From Gordionus sp. m RMFG-2023 (taxonomy: Eukaryota > Nematomorpha > Gordioida > Chordodea > Parachordodidae), in the NCBI RefSeq assembly GCF_954871325.1, contig NC_088776.1, forward strand, positions 26,584,508 through 26,648,507: a DNA stretch of 64,000 bases. The letters run 5' to 3'. The notes under the pieces were generated by a model that was given only the letters and a program-made list of their open reading frames with translations, made no database searches and was not told where the DNA came from. The position numbers and the translations under genes are program-made. This document shows positions 35,301 to 50,300 of this stretch, one piece after another (position 1 is the first letter of the stretch; the number at the start of each line of letters is the position of its first letter).

Positions 35301-38300
35301 TTTGTGCGCACTATAAGACATATATTAAATCAATAATAAAATACTTCTACAAATATTTTTTTAAAGATAAGATTAGTGTTGCTTAATCGGCAAACTACAC
35401 CAAAGCCTAAAAATCGGCTAAAACTAAATTAGTCGAAAATTTTGCATCGGCTAATCGTCCGTCAGCGTTCTGTATGATATGCCTAGCATTAATTATTATT
35501 TATTTATTTTTAGTAAAATAATTTTTTTATTTAAATTTAATGTTAAATTTTATTATTATCCCCAAATAAACATATTTATATGATTTAATATTTTTTATTT
35601 AAATTATTATATTATGAGAATAGATTTATTTATTTGATTTTTTTTTAATAAAAAAAATGATATGATGCTAATTGTAATATTATTTTTGTTACAATTTATT
35701 AGTGATTTTCATGCCCAGAATTTTAAGCAAAAATATTTTTTGAAGTTAAAAAAGATTTTTGAAGTTAAAAAAGATTTTTGAAACATATTTTAATTTGATA
35801 AAAATTTTAAATCTTCTTTGTAAATAAATCTTTTTTGAGGAATTCTTTTGTGAATTTTATTATAAATAAACAATCTTTTAGGTGAATATAAATTTTTAAC
35901 ATGTTAAATTAAAATTTCAATTAAGATTACCATATAAAAAAGATCATGATCGTTATTTTTAAAGTTTTTTTTGAGGCAAATGGGCAAAAATACAGATTGT
36001 AAACATGTTAAATTAAAATTTCATAGAAGATGTAGCATGGAAAAGTGACAATTGTCATGATCGTTAATTTTAAAGATTTTTGACGCAAATGGGTGATAAA
36101 ATATAGATTGTAATCTATTTTTGCCATATGTTTATAAAATTCAAAATCTTAAGATAAAATTTTTAGGGATTGTATCATATTGATAAATAATATTCGTATG
36201 GGTTTTAAGTCCTTTTAATAAAAGTCTTACCCTGAATTCAGACTTAGCAAGATTTCGCCGTTAGTATACAAAATTTTGGCTAACTGTGAGTGCAGAGTTT
36301 TACATTTTAATAGATGTAGAAATAAAATTTATTAATTTAAGTAATAAGATTGTGAATCTATATCTTAAAAGTTTAGAATTTAACATGAGTTACAATTCTC
36401 TTTAGTAATTACCATATTTTTATCAAATTTTAAGCAAACGGGAGGATTATGAGTATTAAAATTGCCATTTGTTTTTTTATTTTGCCAAATGATACCAACA
36501 TATTTTTTAAAAATATAAGAAAGTTGTAGAACGAAGATTGTTATAATTCGCACTTTTCTGAATTATTTCAATAAAATTTAAACACAATATCTTTTTCAAA
36601 ATGATATCTCAAAAAATATTGAAAATTGTTTAAAAATAACGATTATGACAATTGTTACTTTCCTATCGTACATCTTCTTGAAATTTTAATTTGGCATTTT
36701 TACAATCTATATTTTTAGCCATTTGCGTCATAAAATTCATAAAATTTAAAAAATAAAGATTATGACAATTGTCATTTATATAAGGTACTTCTTCTATGAA
36801 GTTTTATTTAAACATGTTACCAATACTTATTTTAGCCATTTGTGTCAAAAAATCAAGAAATTATAAAAATAACGATTATGATAATTGTCACTTATCAATG
36901 ATACATCTTCACTAAATTTTTAATTTAACCTGTCTATGTATATATGGATAAATTTTTTGTATGAGACTATTTTGCGACACCCGTGCTCCGTAACAATAGC
37001 CAAAAAAATACCTAAACCTGATAATATATTTAATAAATTTATTTGATGTGCTGCTGGTATCAAGACAAATTACAGATCTGTAATGAGTGAGTTTTAACCT
37101 GAAAGCCCGCCCACTCATTGTTTTAAAAATTTTTATTCGCGCTTATAGTTTTTTTTAAATTTACCCAACCGTTAATTTATTTATAAATTTTGTTTAACTA
37201 GACTACCAACCCAATGTTTAAAAATTATTTTTTTAAAATTAAATTAATAAGATAGGTAATATTATGAAATAAAAAAATATTTTAAATTAATAGAAGTCTG
37301 TTCTGCTCATTGCGTCCGAAAAATATTTAAAATTCACCTCCCATTGTTTTAAAAAATATTTTTTATCCACCTGCCACAAGCCCAATGTTTAAAATCGTTT
37401 AGAAAGTCAGCACGCCAGCTAGAGGGATGGGCAGGCGCTAATCCCCCACCCGTTGCAGACACCTAAAACAAATCGTATAATTTAATATATCCAGTTCAAT
37501 TATATTAGCTCGTAATCTATCCAATTACCGAAGGGGGGGGGGATTTCAATAAATCAAACTTTCGATAAATAAAATACAGGTGATCAGATCATAAAAAACG
37601 ATTTAAATTTTAATAAAACTAAATTTAAAAAAATCAAATCAGCTCCAGTTCAGCTTGACTCATAATAAAATTAAATCCGGTCTGATTATTTATCGACTAG
37701 GACCAGTTCATGTGATGTTCTAACATAGTAAACTTACTAATACTAATACAATATTTATAAATGACTATTTTGGCAATTTGAAATGGAAATCAGAACAGTA
37801 TAATAATTATTTTATATCTTACCATATCATTTTTGTTTTAATTAAAGAACAATCATGACCTTTTTTGTTAATAGATTGAATAGAGCGAGTGTGGTCAACA
37901 GCCAAGACGTCATTCCAACCCAAAAATTTGCATTTAAACATTTGAGTCTCTGTTCCTTCGAAAAGATGGATAATTTCACTGTATCCAGGTCTATCAGTAT
38001 AAAAAATACGAAGCTACAATAATTAACTTTATTATGACTACTAATTTTTTAATCTTCTTTTAAAAGTAAAACTCTTATTTTAATTTATATCATTTTTAGA
38101 ATTTAAAAAATTTGATTTATAAAATATAAAAAATTAACAATCAGAGATGCACAAATCCCTAATATCGGCCGATAGAAAATTATTCAACCCTCTAAAGGCT
38201 AATTGGATAATTTTTCAATGAAATTTTGCAAGGAACGTTCCCAAAAATATATGTATATAAATTTCTTATTTATTTCAATAATTAAAAAAATAAAATTTTT

Positions 38301-41300
38301 TAATCCATGTAACAGTTGCATAAATTAAGTTCTTTTTATTTTCTTTTATAATTTTTTTAATAAATAATTAATAATCATATTAAACTATACAATAGTAGAA
38401 AGGTAATAACAATTGTCAAACAAGTATTAGAATAAAAAAATAAAAAGAGAGGAAACATTTTTATCAAATTTAAAAATTTATTTAATTGTTTTTTTCTATA
38501 TTTTTTCTTATTAAATAAAATTTTAAATGGATAATTTTATTTTTGATTATAAATAATAAATCATCCATAGCCAGGAAAGTGTTGAACGATGTTTTTTGAC
38601 ACTCAAATTTATACTAACACTACAAAGAACCAATATGAATGATAATATGTAATAATTGTTTCATTTAATGATTAAATAAAGATTAATTTAAATGTGTATA
38701 AAGAACGTTCCGAAAGTTGAAAGTGAGCAACTTTTTGACCTGAACTGGAATGCAAAAATGCCCTTGTTCTGGGTTTCTGAAAATGACTAATAAATATAAA
38801 ATAATATCAATCTGTGTTATTTTTATAATTTTAGAAAAAGATTTACTTGTCTTTTCGTTCTTTTTTAAGAAATAATTTTATATATTCCGTTTGGTTGGTG
38901 GGTATTTCCATGACAAATTGACCAGTGATTCGGACGACCATTTTTAAAATGAACGAAACTTGGCTTAAAGGTTAAATTGATTGTATACTTTATACATCCA
39001 AATTTTAATGCCCTAGTTCAAATATATCCCAAGTTATGGGCCTCCTCATTTAATGAATCTTAAAATAAACAAATTTTATATCATTTTGTAGCCCTTAAAA
39101 CTCTCCTTAAGAAAATGCAAAAATTGTTTTGAAAATATCTTCAGTGTGGTTGTATTTCCGGTAAAACAAAAAAATTATTTAAAGTGCCCCATTTTAAATG
39201 TTTGAAACTCATGAAATGTGTTTATTACCAATATATTTGTATATTTAAGTATAGATATTAATGGATTAGTTAAAAATATGAATGGAAAAAATAAGAATTA
39301 AAATTTTATTTAGATTTTATAATTTTAAGACAATCATAGGGGCGCTATATATATAAAGATAATTATAATATATTTTTTACTAGGATGCAAAAATATGTAT
39401 GTTTAATTTATAAAATACATTATAATTAACTTCTAAAAATAGCGCCATCTATAACTAATTTATTTATTCCCAAAATTATAAAAACTAAATAAAATTTAGA
39501 TTCTTATTTTCTCCATTAATATTTTCTTACTTAAATATTTAAATATATTGGTAATAAATGTATATGATGAGTTTCATTGTTTCAAACGCCATTTATTCTT
39601 AATTTTTCTATACCTAAAATTATAAAAAACTAAATAAAATTTAAATTCTTATTTTCTCCATTAATATTTTTATTAAAAATTTCATCATTTTAAATGGAGC
39701 ACTTTAAAATTTTTTTTTATATTTTCCCGGAAACGACATTGAAGATATTTTTAAAATAATTTTTGCATTTTCTTAAGGAGAATTTTAAGGGCTACACAAT
39801 GATATAAAATTTGTTATTTTAGACCAAATATATTTTAAGTATTTTAAAAGAGGAAAAGGCCTCATCAAATTTTTAAGGCCTATAATCGGAATATATTTGA
39901 GGTAGGGCATTAACATTTTCAATTGTATAAAATATACAATCTATTTAGCCTTCATGCCAAATCTTATCCATTTTAAAAATGGTCGTCCGAAATCATGTTA
40001 TTTTGAATTAGTTATGGAATTACCCTGGTGCCTTTGTAAGAAAAGAAACTAATCACAACCCGAAAAGAAAGAGAATCTCAGATTCAAATTTTTATTTCAT
40101 TTCATGATTATTTTTACAATATTTATTTTAAAAAAAAATAATGAATTTAAATATATGGATAAGTTATTCTGTTCGTTTTCCAGTTAATTTTTTTATATAA
40201 ATATTGGTACCAGATATTTGTCGATATCCGACAGTTTAGGCAAAAAGTGGTATAGGCACATCTCTGATTATTATTTTTAATCTTCGTTAACACAAATTTT
40301 AATCCACTGGTCATGGTATCAATATAAAAAAATTATAAATAAGATATAAATAAATAAAATCTACCTGCGCTCAAAATCGTAGATGACTTCCTTGGCTAAC
40401 TTGAAAGCAGCTGTTCGAACCAATCTGTTAGCTTTTTTACCAACCCATATAAAAACGTCGCAAGAATATGAATCCAAAATATAGACTCCTTTGCTATCTA
40501 AAAATGATTTCTTTAACCGTTTGTCCTTTAGTGGTATTCTAACTTGGGTTAATTCAAGGTAACCCATACCTAAACCCACTTTGTAAAGTATGTGTTGGGG
40601 TTTTTTAACGACCAATTCTAATTTCATCTTCGGTATTGTCCAAAAAAATACATTAATATTTCGAGAAAGTTTTACAATTGTTAAAACAATACAAAACACG
40701 AATCATATTTTAAAATAAATTTATAATAGAAAAATAAAAAATAAGTCATTCCATTACAGATGGACCAATAAAATGAGATTTTCATAATATTTTTTTACAA
40801 ATGAATGAAACTTGTTATGGTGAATAATCTGAAAATTTATATAAATCAAAATTTAAAAGCTCTAGCTCAAATATATTCGGTTAAGTCTAATGCGGGCATT
40901 TTCATTTACTCGAAAAATATTTAATTGAAAGTTACAAATTTAATATAATCTTGTAGCCTTTAAAATTCTCGTAAAGATATTATTTTTAAACAAATTGTTA
41001 TGTGTACAAGCATTTCCACTAAAACAAGAAATAATAATTTTGAGCTATCCCTAGTATTAAAAAGTCGAGTTCATGCTACTCCGAATCAGATGCTGTAATC
41101 GTTAGTCGACTAACTCAAGTGATGCACTTGATTCGACTAGAGAACGAGCATTTTAATTTGTATACATTATTATTAACAACAAAATTCGTTCTGATCTTTT
41201 AAAAATATCGCGAAATACTTGTATCTAAGACACAAGAAATTTTTATCTCTTGAACCAATATCTATTGTAATTTTAATAAGATACTTGCATCTGTATCTAA

Positions 41301-44300
41301 GGTCCTTTATTCTGAAAAGAATCTTTTACATTTTCTTGACAAAAGATACAGATACTTTTTAATAGTTATGCTTAAAAAATTTATATATAACAGAATATAA
41401 CATTTTTCTTTGTAATTAATTTTCTTATTTTTTTTCGTCATATTTTAAATATATTGACAAGCAAAATTTATTACTCACAGTAAGATAACAGATAAAAATA
41501 ACAAACCAAAAAAATAAGTAAAGAATAAATTTTATATAAATGTAACTCGATAACATTATTTACCCTTTTTTTTCAATATTAATTTTTAAATTTTCGAATC
41601 ATGCAGCCTTTAGCTTATATAGCTTGCATTAATAAGTCTAGAATTGGAGTACCCCACTCGACATTTTCAAAATTTTGAGTTAGACGTGGATAATAACTTT
41701 CCAATATATATAAATAAAAACTAGATTAAAAAATATTCATTTGTGCTATTTGCATATAACGATGTAATTTTTGCTTCATATGCATGGCCTATCCTATTAT
41801 CATATTTAATCACGTGATGTATTTTCCACCTTTTCTAATTTTTTGCTTTCCATATTGAATAGTAAAATATTTTCATTCCAGATCTATTTCTAAATTATTT
41901 TGAGTAAATTTTTTATTATTTTTTAGTCTTAATATGTTTTCATGTGTAATCTTTAAATAAAGATATAAAAATTGAATTTAAATTAAATAATTTGTATGTA
42001 AAATTCATCACAATTTTTTAATAATCTACTTGCTCATAATTTAAAAAAAGATTACATAAAATTGAATTTATATTTAATTATGTAAAATTTCAAATTTTTT
42101 TTATTAAGCATTACTTGCTCATTAAATAAAGATATAAAAATTGAATTTAAATTTTACATACAATTACTCTTATTATTATAAACCTTACATAGTCCTTCAA
42201 CTTCTAGAAGTAAAGCCAATGAAAGAAAATGATTAAGAGAAATAGGTGACCTATATTAATATTAAAGGTTATATAAAAAGAGTTAGGATTGTTCATGAAG
42301 ATCATACGAATAAATGTATATTTCAGGTCATAAGAAAACTTATGCTGATCAGAGTAACATGAGGCTTTTTGGAGCTTAGCTGATGAAGCTTCTATAGTAA
42401 ATTTATTGCTCGGACTCCATGTTAGAGAAGGACAAAAAATTTTTTTAAATTATAAATACTGTTCATACTTATATTTTTTTGAAGTGGATAATGTTAAAAG
42501 TAGAGTTTGCAGATAATTTTTTTACAAACACTTGACATCAGTAATAAACATTAGTTATTTCTTTAAAAATTTATACCAAAATACTGGAACTTATTTGGTT
42601 CCTAGAAAAGGTAAAAATACAAAAAAGTTTTTGTGATGGAGTTAAAGATTTTATCATTGATATAAACACCATTCCAAGTGTCTATACACATTACAGGCAA
42701 AAAGATTCTTCTAAGGAGTAGTTTGAGGGAAGTCTCAATTATAAAATACTTAATGATTTATATTCTAAAAAATGTGCTGAATTATCATTAATTAAATAAA
42801 TTTAAAAAAATAAGATATAGTGTTAATTTCGATGATTTAAAGTTTTTATGGAGCATTTTGAACATATATAGAATCATAAAGCGTTATATTTGCTTCATTT
42901 GCATTTTGATATTATCAAATAAATTTTATATTTAAATATTTTAAGCAAAAAATTTTAAATAAATTGATCAATAAATTTTTCCAATATTTGATTTTAAATC
43001 TTATTGTTGATTTTCTCATTTTAAACATTTGCGCAAGTGGAGCACTCCAATTCTAGACCGACGATATATTATTTATTTTTAATGCTAAAAAAATGTTATA
43101 ATGAAAAAGAAATATGCCTATTAATTTAATGTTTATTTCTTATAAATTAATATTTTATCTCGCGAAAACAGTTTATTTTCTTACATAAACCTTAAACACT
43201 GATGAATATAAGAAAATTTTATCAACCAAAAAAATTCTATTTAATTTCTATTAATAACTATGCTAAAATTTCTAGAGTGTAGAGGTGGGCGCGGGCCTAA
43301 TTTTTTATTTATGGCCCGCCCGCTCACGGTGGCAATAAATAAAATTCACGCCCATTCACGCTTACCACTAAAGAATTTCTGACCCGACCCGCCCGCTCAC
43401 GACAAGCAATATTTTGATTCACGCACGTCACGCCCGAAAATTCACGGTGTTTTTAAATTTTTCAAAACTATTGCTATAATTTTACACTTTTTTGAATTCA
43501 TTCTATTTATTTTTCTAATTTCATAATCCACATTAATAACAAAAAATAAATATAATCTATAAATCGAAATCTATTTAGAAAAAGAAGAATGTCCATCTTT
43601 TTTTATTTCAATTGTATACGCACTTCCTCTAATAAGAGATTGGCTATAGAAAATAACCTTTCACTAGAAGCCAAACTTGCAGCTGACAAAATTTTACTCG
43701 ATAATTTTCTCAAAAAAGGAAATAAATATTCCTGCTTCCAAAACTTCAAATATTGTTTTGTTATTTATCTTATATGAATCTTTTAAGTTCATCCTCACAG
43801 CCTTCATCGATGATGTTGATGCTTCATCAGAATCATGTAAAAATTCTCTAATGAGTGTAGGATGAATTAGAAAAGTGATAGTTGGTATTGACCATTTAGA
43901 ATATACGGTTTTTTATGAGTTTAGGATAAGTTAGGAAAGCTATAAATGATAGTTGGCATTGACTTTTGCATATCATCTAATTTTATATCATTTAGCATTT
44001 TTAAGTTTATTTTATATATATCATTTTCTTCTTTAAATTCGGATGTAGAATTAAGCCTACCTTATGTAGTGGCTGCATAATAATCTTTTAAAAGAAATCT
44101 TGTTCTGTATTTTGAGGTTTTGATTATTATTGTATCACGTTCAGAAGGTTAACAAAATTTTAATAATTTTTGTTTCCACAGACAAACTTCATTTATTGTG
44201 GGACGAGAATCTGCTCTCAGATTATCCGAGCATTCTTTAAATATTGATAAAAATTTATCTAACTCGCGATGTTGATATCAATTATGGCTAATCTATTTAA

Positions 44301-47300
44301 TTCTTGCTTGCTAAACAAGTACGCCTGTATTTCAGAATATGATTTTAAGAAACTCTGCATCATGATATATACATTCCATCTCGTTATTCTCGGTGTTACA
44401 TCTTGTTTAAGGGTGTGGTTTAGTTTGCTATTAACTGTAGATTGTTTGAAATATAGTACTATTTTTTTTACACCATTTATATTTAAGACTATTTCAATTA
44501 AACAATTGTCAAAAAACATAATGTATAATATTATTTGTATATGGCATATACATGCTAGCGTTTCGTCATCTTTGAATGCACTTATAAGATTTGCTCCGTT
44601 ATCACTCACAAGTCACAACTATACATTTTTTTAAGTAATTTTCTACTTCTGTATATTCTCCTAAAATTGAATTGACTGCACTTTTAATTTTGACGTTTTT
44701 TTATCCATTGCCTTTGTGGCCAAAACAAATGTTTTAATTTAAAATCCTTAAAGATAATATGTCCTTTAATGGTTAAAAAACTTAGATTTTTATAGTCATC
44801 CGTCAAATATCAGTGATTATGGACAAGTAATTATTATTGATCATGCTTTTAATCTTAAATTTTATTTTATGGTATATTTTTATAGTATTCGTGAGTTTTC
44901 CGGTCCACAACTTTTATATTTTGTTATCCATATGTAACACCAACATTTATCTCTTGGCCTAGCTTGTAAAATCCTTCACTTTCTGTTGCATTTAAAGATT
45001 GAAGATCTTTACAAATAAAATATAACTGACTTTTCTGTAAAATGTTTAAGCAAAATTTAGCATAAATTCTCGCGATAAAAAACACCTAAACATAAAAAAG
45101 AAAATAGAACTAACGAAATGAAAGATGTTGTTTATAAAATGCGGAAGATTTTTAGTTTTCATAAATTATTCTTTTTTTAAAGAGGAACTAAATTAATAGG
45201 AAAATATATAATATAATTAAAAAATTGCAAATTTATATTTATAAAAAAACAATTTTAAAATAAAAATTTCCGTGATTCACGGGAAATTTATGTTCACGCC
45301 CGATCACGCCCGGGGAAAATTTTCGGAAGACCCGTCACGCCCAGTCACGCCTTGGAATTAAAAATTTATTTACACTCACGCCGTGACCCACCGTGACACG
45401 ATGGGTCACGCGTAATTTCACGGCCCGCGCCCACCTCTACTAGAGTGTATAAAATGTTCAGATATTTTCTAAATATAATTATTTCCGAGACTTCTTGTGC
45501 TACCGGAAAAAAGAAACTAAAAAAGACTGCGCGACAAGAGGGAGCCTTCGACATCAAACAGTTACAGCATTTTTGGGATATAGAAGAGCCAATTTTGTGT
45601 CCTTGGAGAAATATCAAAATCACATGAAACAGATATTTTATTCGAAGAGGATATATTATGAGATTTAATATGACTGCTGATTTTTTTCATTGGAATGTAT
45701 TAATAAATTATTTATTACACTATAATTTATGCAATATTTACAAAAAAAAATGGATTTAGCTGAAGTCATGAGAATCGCGAATAATTATATTACAACTTAG
45801 AAAACCAAAAAATAATATCGACCAGGAATTTCTCGAGATTTAAATTTTTCATGATATTGAGATTCATAAGCCTCGACTTTCACCGATAAACCAATCGTTC
45901 CAATATTAACATGGACACAATTGTGGATTATTTTAAAATAACTGTATTTATTCCATTTTTGGATCTAATTTTGACTCAAATCAATGGATTTGTGATTTAT
46001 CAAAATAGCTCTATCCAATTTACAAATACTATATCTTATAACTCCCTATGATCTGAGGATATATCAAATCTTGATATTGAAAAATTAAATATTTAGTTAT
46101 TATTTATTCGTAGGATATAAATGTGTCTGAAGGCCAATTATTTCAGAATTTTGGTTCCTCAAAGAAATACAGTGGAAGCATTGAATATTTTAAAATAATT
46201 TTTAGAAGTTTTCCAAATTATTAAATTTATTGTAAAGCACAAATGAGACTATCAAAATTAAGACTCCTTAAAATTGATTAAATAGACTAGCTTTACTCAT
46301 CGAGATATAATCTACAATATAGAAAAAATTGGAAAAATCGCAAAGAAGATAAAAATTTTCATTTATAAATGATATTTTGATTAACTTTGTCTTTTTTTAA
46401 ATTGTTTACTTAATTTTTTTATACTTTTTATACTTTTTTAATTTCATTTAAATGTTATTTTAATATAGATTTATATATCATGCTGTTTTTTATAAAATTT
46501 TTAATTTTATATTTTATTGTGATTTACATGGCTACGCGCCTGATAAATAATATTAGTAGAGATTTAATATTAATAATAGCACTTGAAGATAATTTAATAA
46601 AAATTATCGAAACTCGCTTGCTTGAACTCATGTTATGGGACAGGTTTTAAATGGCTAAAAATTTGGAATCTTGGTATATATATCTCCTATAGATTATTCA
46701 TAGCAATATTTAAAATATATTGTTCTAAAAAATATTGCTAAAAATGGGGTAAATATAATAAAATTTTAAGTTTGAGAATATTGATGTAGCAGGCTATTTA
46801 TTTGTCAAAAATTGTAACAAGATCTAATAACGGGCTAGATTTTCGAAATTTTGGGAGGAGGTGGTGGATATATAGGGATAAAATTATTATTAATTAGCTT
46901 TAAATGATATCACGATAATATAATATTTCCGACGGGGGGATCCTTGACCCCCACCCATCGCCCTAGGCAACGCTTATGCTAACTAAAAAGTTTTAACAAA
47001 AAATATAGATTTTTTTTATCAAATAAAACAAAAATTTACAAAAAACAGAATTTATGAGAGATAAACAGGCGTTTTCACAAAAATACGGACAATATCACGA
47101 GTTAAATTGGTAGTGTGATGTTTAAATATACAATATTTGAAGATTAATAACAGAAGGAACAATTGGTAAAGAATATATTTAGTTTAAAATTTATTTAATT
47201 ACTTTGATGTTGTTAATAATATACAATACTCATTTGAAACTCGTCCTCTAGTCTACTCAAGTTTACAACTCGAGTTAAGAACTTGTGTTTAAAAACCGAG

Positions 47301-50300
47301 TCAGTTTTGGGTCATTTTCCAAAAACTTGGCTCCAGTTTTAAACTAAGTTGATTCAAATCAGTCGATTAATACACTAGCTAACCCTATTTTGGACGATGA
47401 TTACCGGCCTATAGCTCTAGATATATATATATAGGCAAAACTTTAAAATTTATAATATATACTAACTTATATTCGTTTTACTAAAGGCGAAGGTTAAAAC
47501 ATATATACCTTCTAGTTATGTTATATTAATCAATCTTAAGTACAATATAATCCAAATTATATATTCCGAAATATGACGATCATCAGTGGCGTAAACCTCA
47601 ATCGAAAGAGGTGAGGGGAAACCTTCAGACCTACCCTAGTGGGTTATTGAAAACAGTCAGCGCCGATATCCTTGGCAATCTAAGATAACAAAATCAGGCA
47701 ACTATATGATGGAGAGCCCCTTCGTACTCTATTGCGACATATTTGCTTGATTGGGGTATTTTTTATTCATTGTCAACGAGGAATATTGAACAAATATATA
47801 ATACTGATTACAATACATTATATTTAGTAATATTGTAAAGATGCTAGTTCAATATTTATATAGTAAGAGAAAATATTTTATACTAAAAATGGTATAAAAA
47901 ACTGACAATTTTTTAAAAATTCTTTTTCTATCGTTATTTGTCTGCGTTCTCTACTTTTTACGGCCTGGACATCGCTATTTGTAAGACCCATTATAAGCCT
48001 TCGGTTATCACTTTTATCCATGTCATGTTTGGTTTTCTTCGATGCAGTGATCAAATCCATCGTACCCAATCATGTTTCGTTCAACTTGTATAAGCCAACT
48101 CAGTCTATTTTACTTGACTACTCTTCAAAAGAAGACTAAACTGAGGATAATTTGAAGAGGTGTATATAATACCATATTTAGTAACTAATCAAATTTAACG
48201 TTCATGTTTGGAATATGGTCATTCAAACTCAATCAGAAATATGCATCATGGTTGTCTTCAAAAAGCAATGAAATTCCCAAATAGTGTGGGATTTTATGAG
48301 TGGGAAAATTTTATTATGATTACATTTTAAAGGAATGCCACAAAATATAAATCTAGATCAAGCCAAGGATAAATTTTATCCTGATGGAAGGATAAAAAAA
48401 AGATAGGCTAAAAAAACATACCGCAAATCCTTAAAAGAGAGCTAACTAATCAGAAAAAATAAGGATTCTTAAATAGAAAATATCTCGATTTTATATCTAT
48501 ATAAATGAATGTCAAAGAATATTTTGGTTTATTTCTTATATACTATTATTAGGTTTTGTAGTTATGAGTTGTTTTACATTATATTTCCGCTTCCAAAAGA
48601 TTATTATAGCATAAATAAAATAGCTGCCTTTCAAAAACTTGTTGGCAATATACTTTTTTTCATTTATACAATTTAGATTATTAAATTTCCCGTTATGATG
48701 CAGATATTCTGCCACGTCCTGCTCAAATTAACTTTGACCCTTACCATATGGTTCGGAAAATTATAGGGTTCGCCCCGTTATAAAGGTTCGGTTCGCTAGG
48801 GTCTCTGATAAATATATAGTATATACTACCTACATCATTAATTCTCCGTCACCAATATTCATACTTAAATAAAATATAAAAAATGTATTAATATATCATT
48901 ACTTTAAAAAAATATTCTATAGCCTTCTTCTTCTTCTCCGTTTTATGGCGATTTCCAGGTTTACCCAGGTAGGCCAGTTTTCATTCTGATTTTTTTTTCA
49001 ATTATTGACGGTTCTGAGCATCAATATTTGAAGATTCATGCTTCTCATATCCGCCATTGTTACATTTGTCCACGTCATCTTGGTCTAGGTCTTGATCCTC
49101 CTACTTCCATCAAGATGCACCTCTTTACCCAGTCATCTTTTGTCATATGTTCCAAATGCCCTAACCAGTTTAGTCTATTTCGTCGCATTACCACTCCAAT
49201 TATTTCTATATCCAATCTAGCCCGCAATTCCTTGCTAGTTTTTCTTTCTCTCAGAGATACCCCACACATCCATCTAATCATCCTCATCTCTGTTCTTTCT
49301 AAATTGGCTTGGTGAGTCGCTTTCATAGCCCATGTTTCGCCGCCATAAACTAAACAATTCCTCACACAGCTTACGTAAACTTTCCCTTTTAACTTCAGAG
49401 ACTATTTGTTAGAATAGATGACATCTCTCTGAACTTCTTCCATGCTTGTCTGACCTTGCAACAACGGCAGAATCTACACCACCATCTGCGTTTAGCATAT
49501 CACCTAAATAACAAAACTTCTCCACTTTTCCTAGGGTTAATCCATTGCCAATATCCAAACCACCATTTTCTACGTTATCATTTTTATGTACCTCTTTTAT
49601 GCACGTTCTACATACAGGTCATTCTTGCTAACATCAGACTTCCCTTTTCCCCACTACATCTATTATGCACCTATTCGTGGCATCTGGTGCATTGGATTGA
49701 ATTTCTAGCAACTCCTTTCCCGCATACACCACAAGGCCACTTACTGGATTCCTCCATCTTTAGATTTTCCCCACCAATAATCACCGTTGTCTGTGCTGCA
49801 TTCATTTTCAGGTCCTTTGCTTCTGTAGCCTCAATTCTCCCTCACTGTTTGCCATTAATACAAGGCCATCTGCATATAATAGCTCCCAGGGAAGTCCTTC
49901 ACGCATTTCTCTAGCCACCACATCCATTACTAAGATAAATAATAATGGACTCAGGACGGATCCTTGATGAAGTCCTACCTTCACTTCAAACCTTTCACTA
50001 TCTCCATTATCCGTCTGTACTGCAGTTTGTGCTCCCAGATACATTGCCATCACTGCCACTACCAACCATTCCTCCACTGCTGATTTCTCAAGGCCCATCT
50101 AGTAACCTCGCACGGCACCCTGTCAAATGCTTTCTCCAAATCAACAAAGGCATAATACAGTTTCTTTCCCTTCGCAAGATACTTCTCCGGTATTTGTCTC
50201 ACCACAAAAATTGCATCTGTCGTTTCTTTATTTTGATAATCTGGAAGTAATCAATGAAATACATTCAAACCAATGTTTCATTTTTATAGTTAAAAAATAC

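Larger units (their letters stand above)
41052..47377 (+). mobile_element. Outer hAT (ZMYM1-like) in FLII intron, containing later insertions
   Basis: Ends are TAGTATTAAAAAGTCGAG and, inward from the right, TAGTGTATTAATCGACTG. The flanking octamers GCTATCCC and GCTAACCC match at 7 of 8. Inside the right half, about 45900-46040, the frame [20 protein letters not shown] matches the middle of ZMYM1-like hAT transposases, with further relics at 45445-45627. The inner elements at 41636-43058 and 43280-45439 interrupt it. The end similarity is short, so the assignment of outer limits is moderate. Confidence 0.55.

Noticed and set aside
37823-37859. Longer version of the FLII exon 37990-37860, ending at the stronger GTAAGA donor (37822)
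   Set aside because: It leaves a phase that no acceptor of the next exon (31241) satisfies, while the shorter form restores frame and alignment length to human FLII.
47878-48069. 63-codon minus-strand ORF in the FLII intron
   Set aside because: It has a fairly normal composition but no family resemblance and did not fit FLII upstream of exon 51891 by position or motif.
49028-49914. Long plus-strand ORFs (95 and 152 codons) near 49-50 kb
   Set aside because: They are antisense to the LINE reverse transcriptase region; the minus strand carries all the recognisable motifs.
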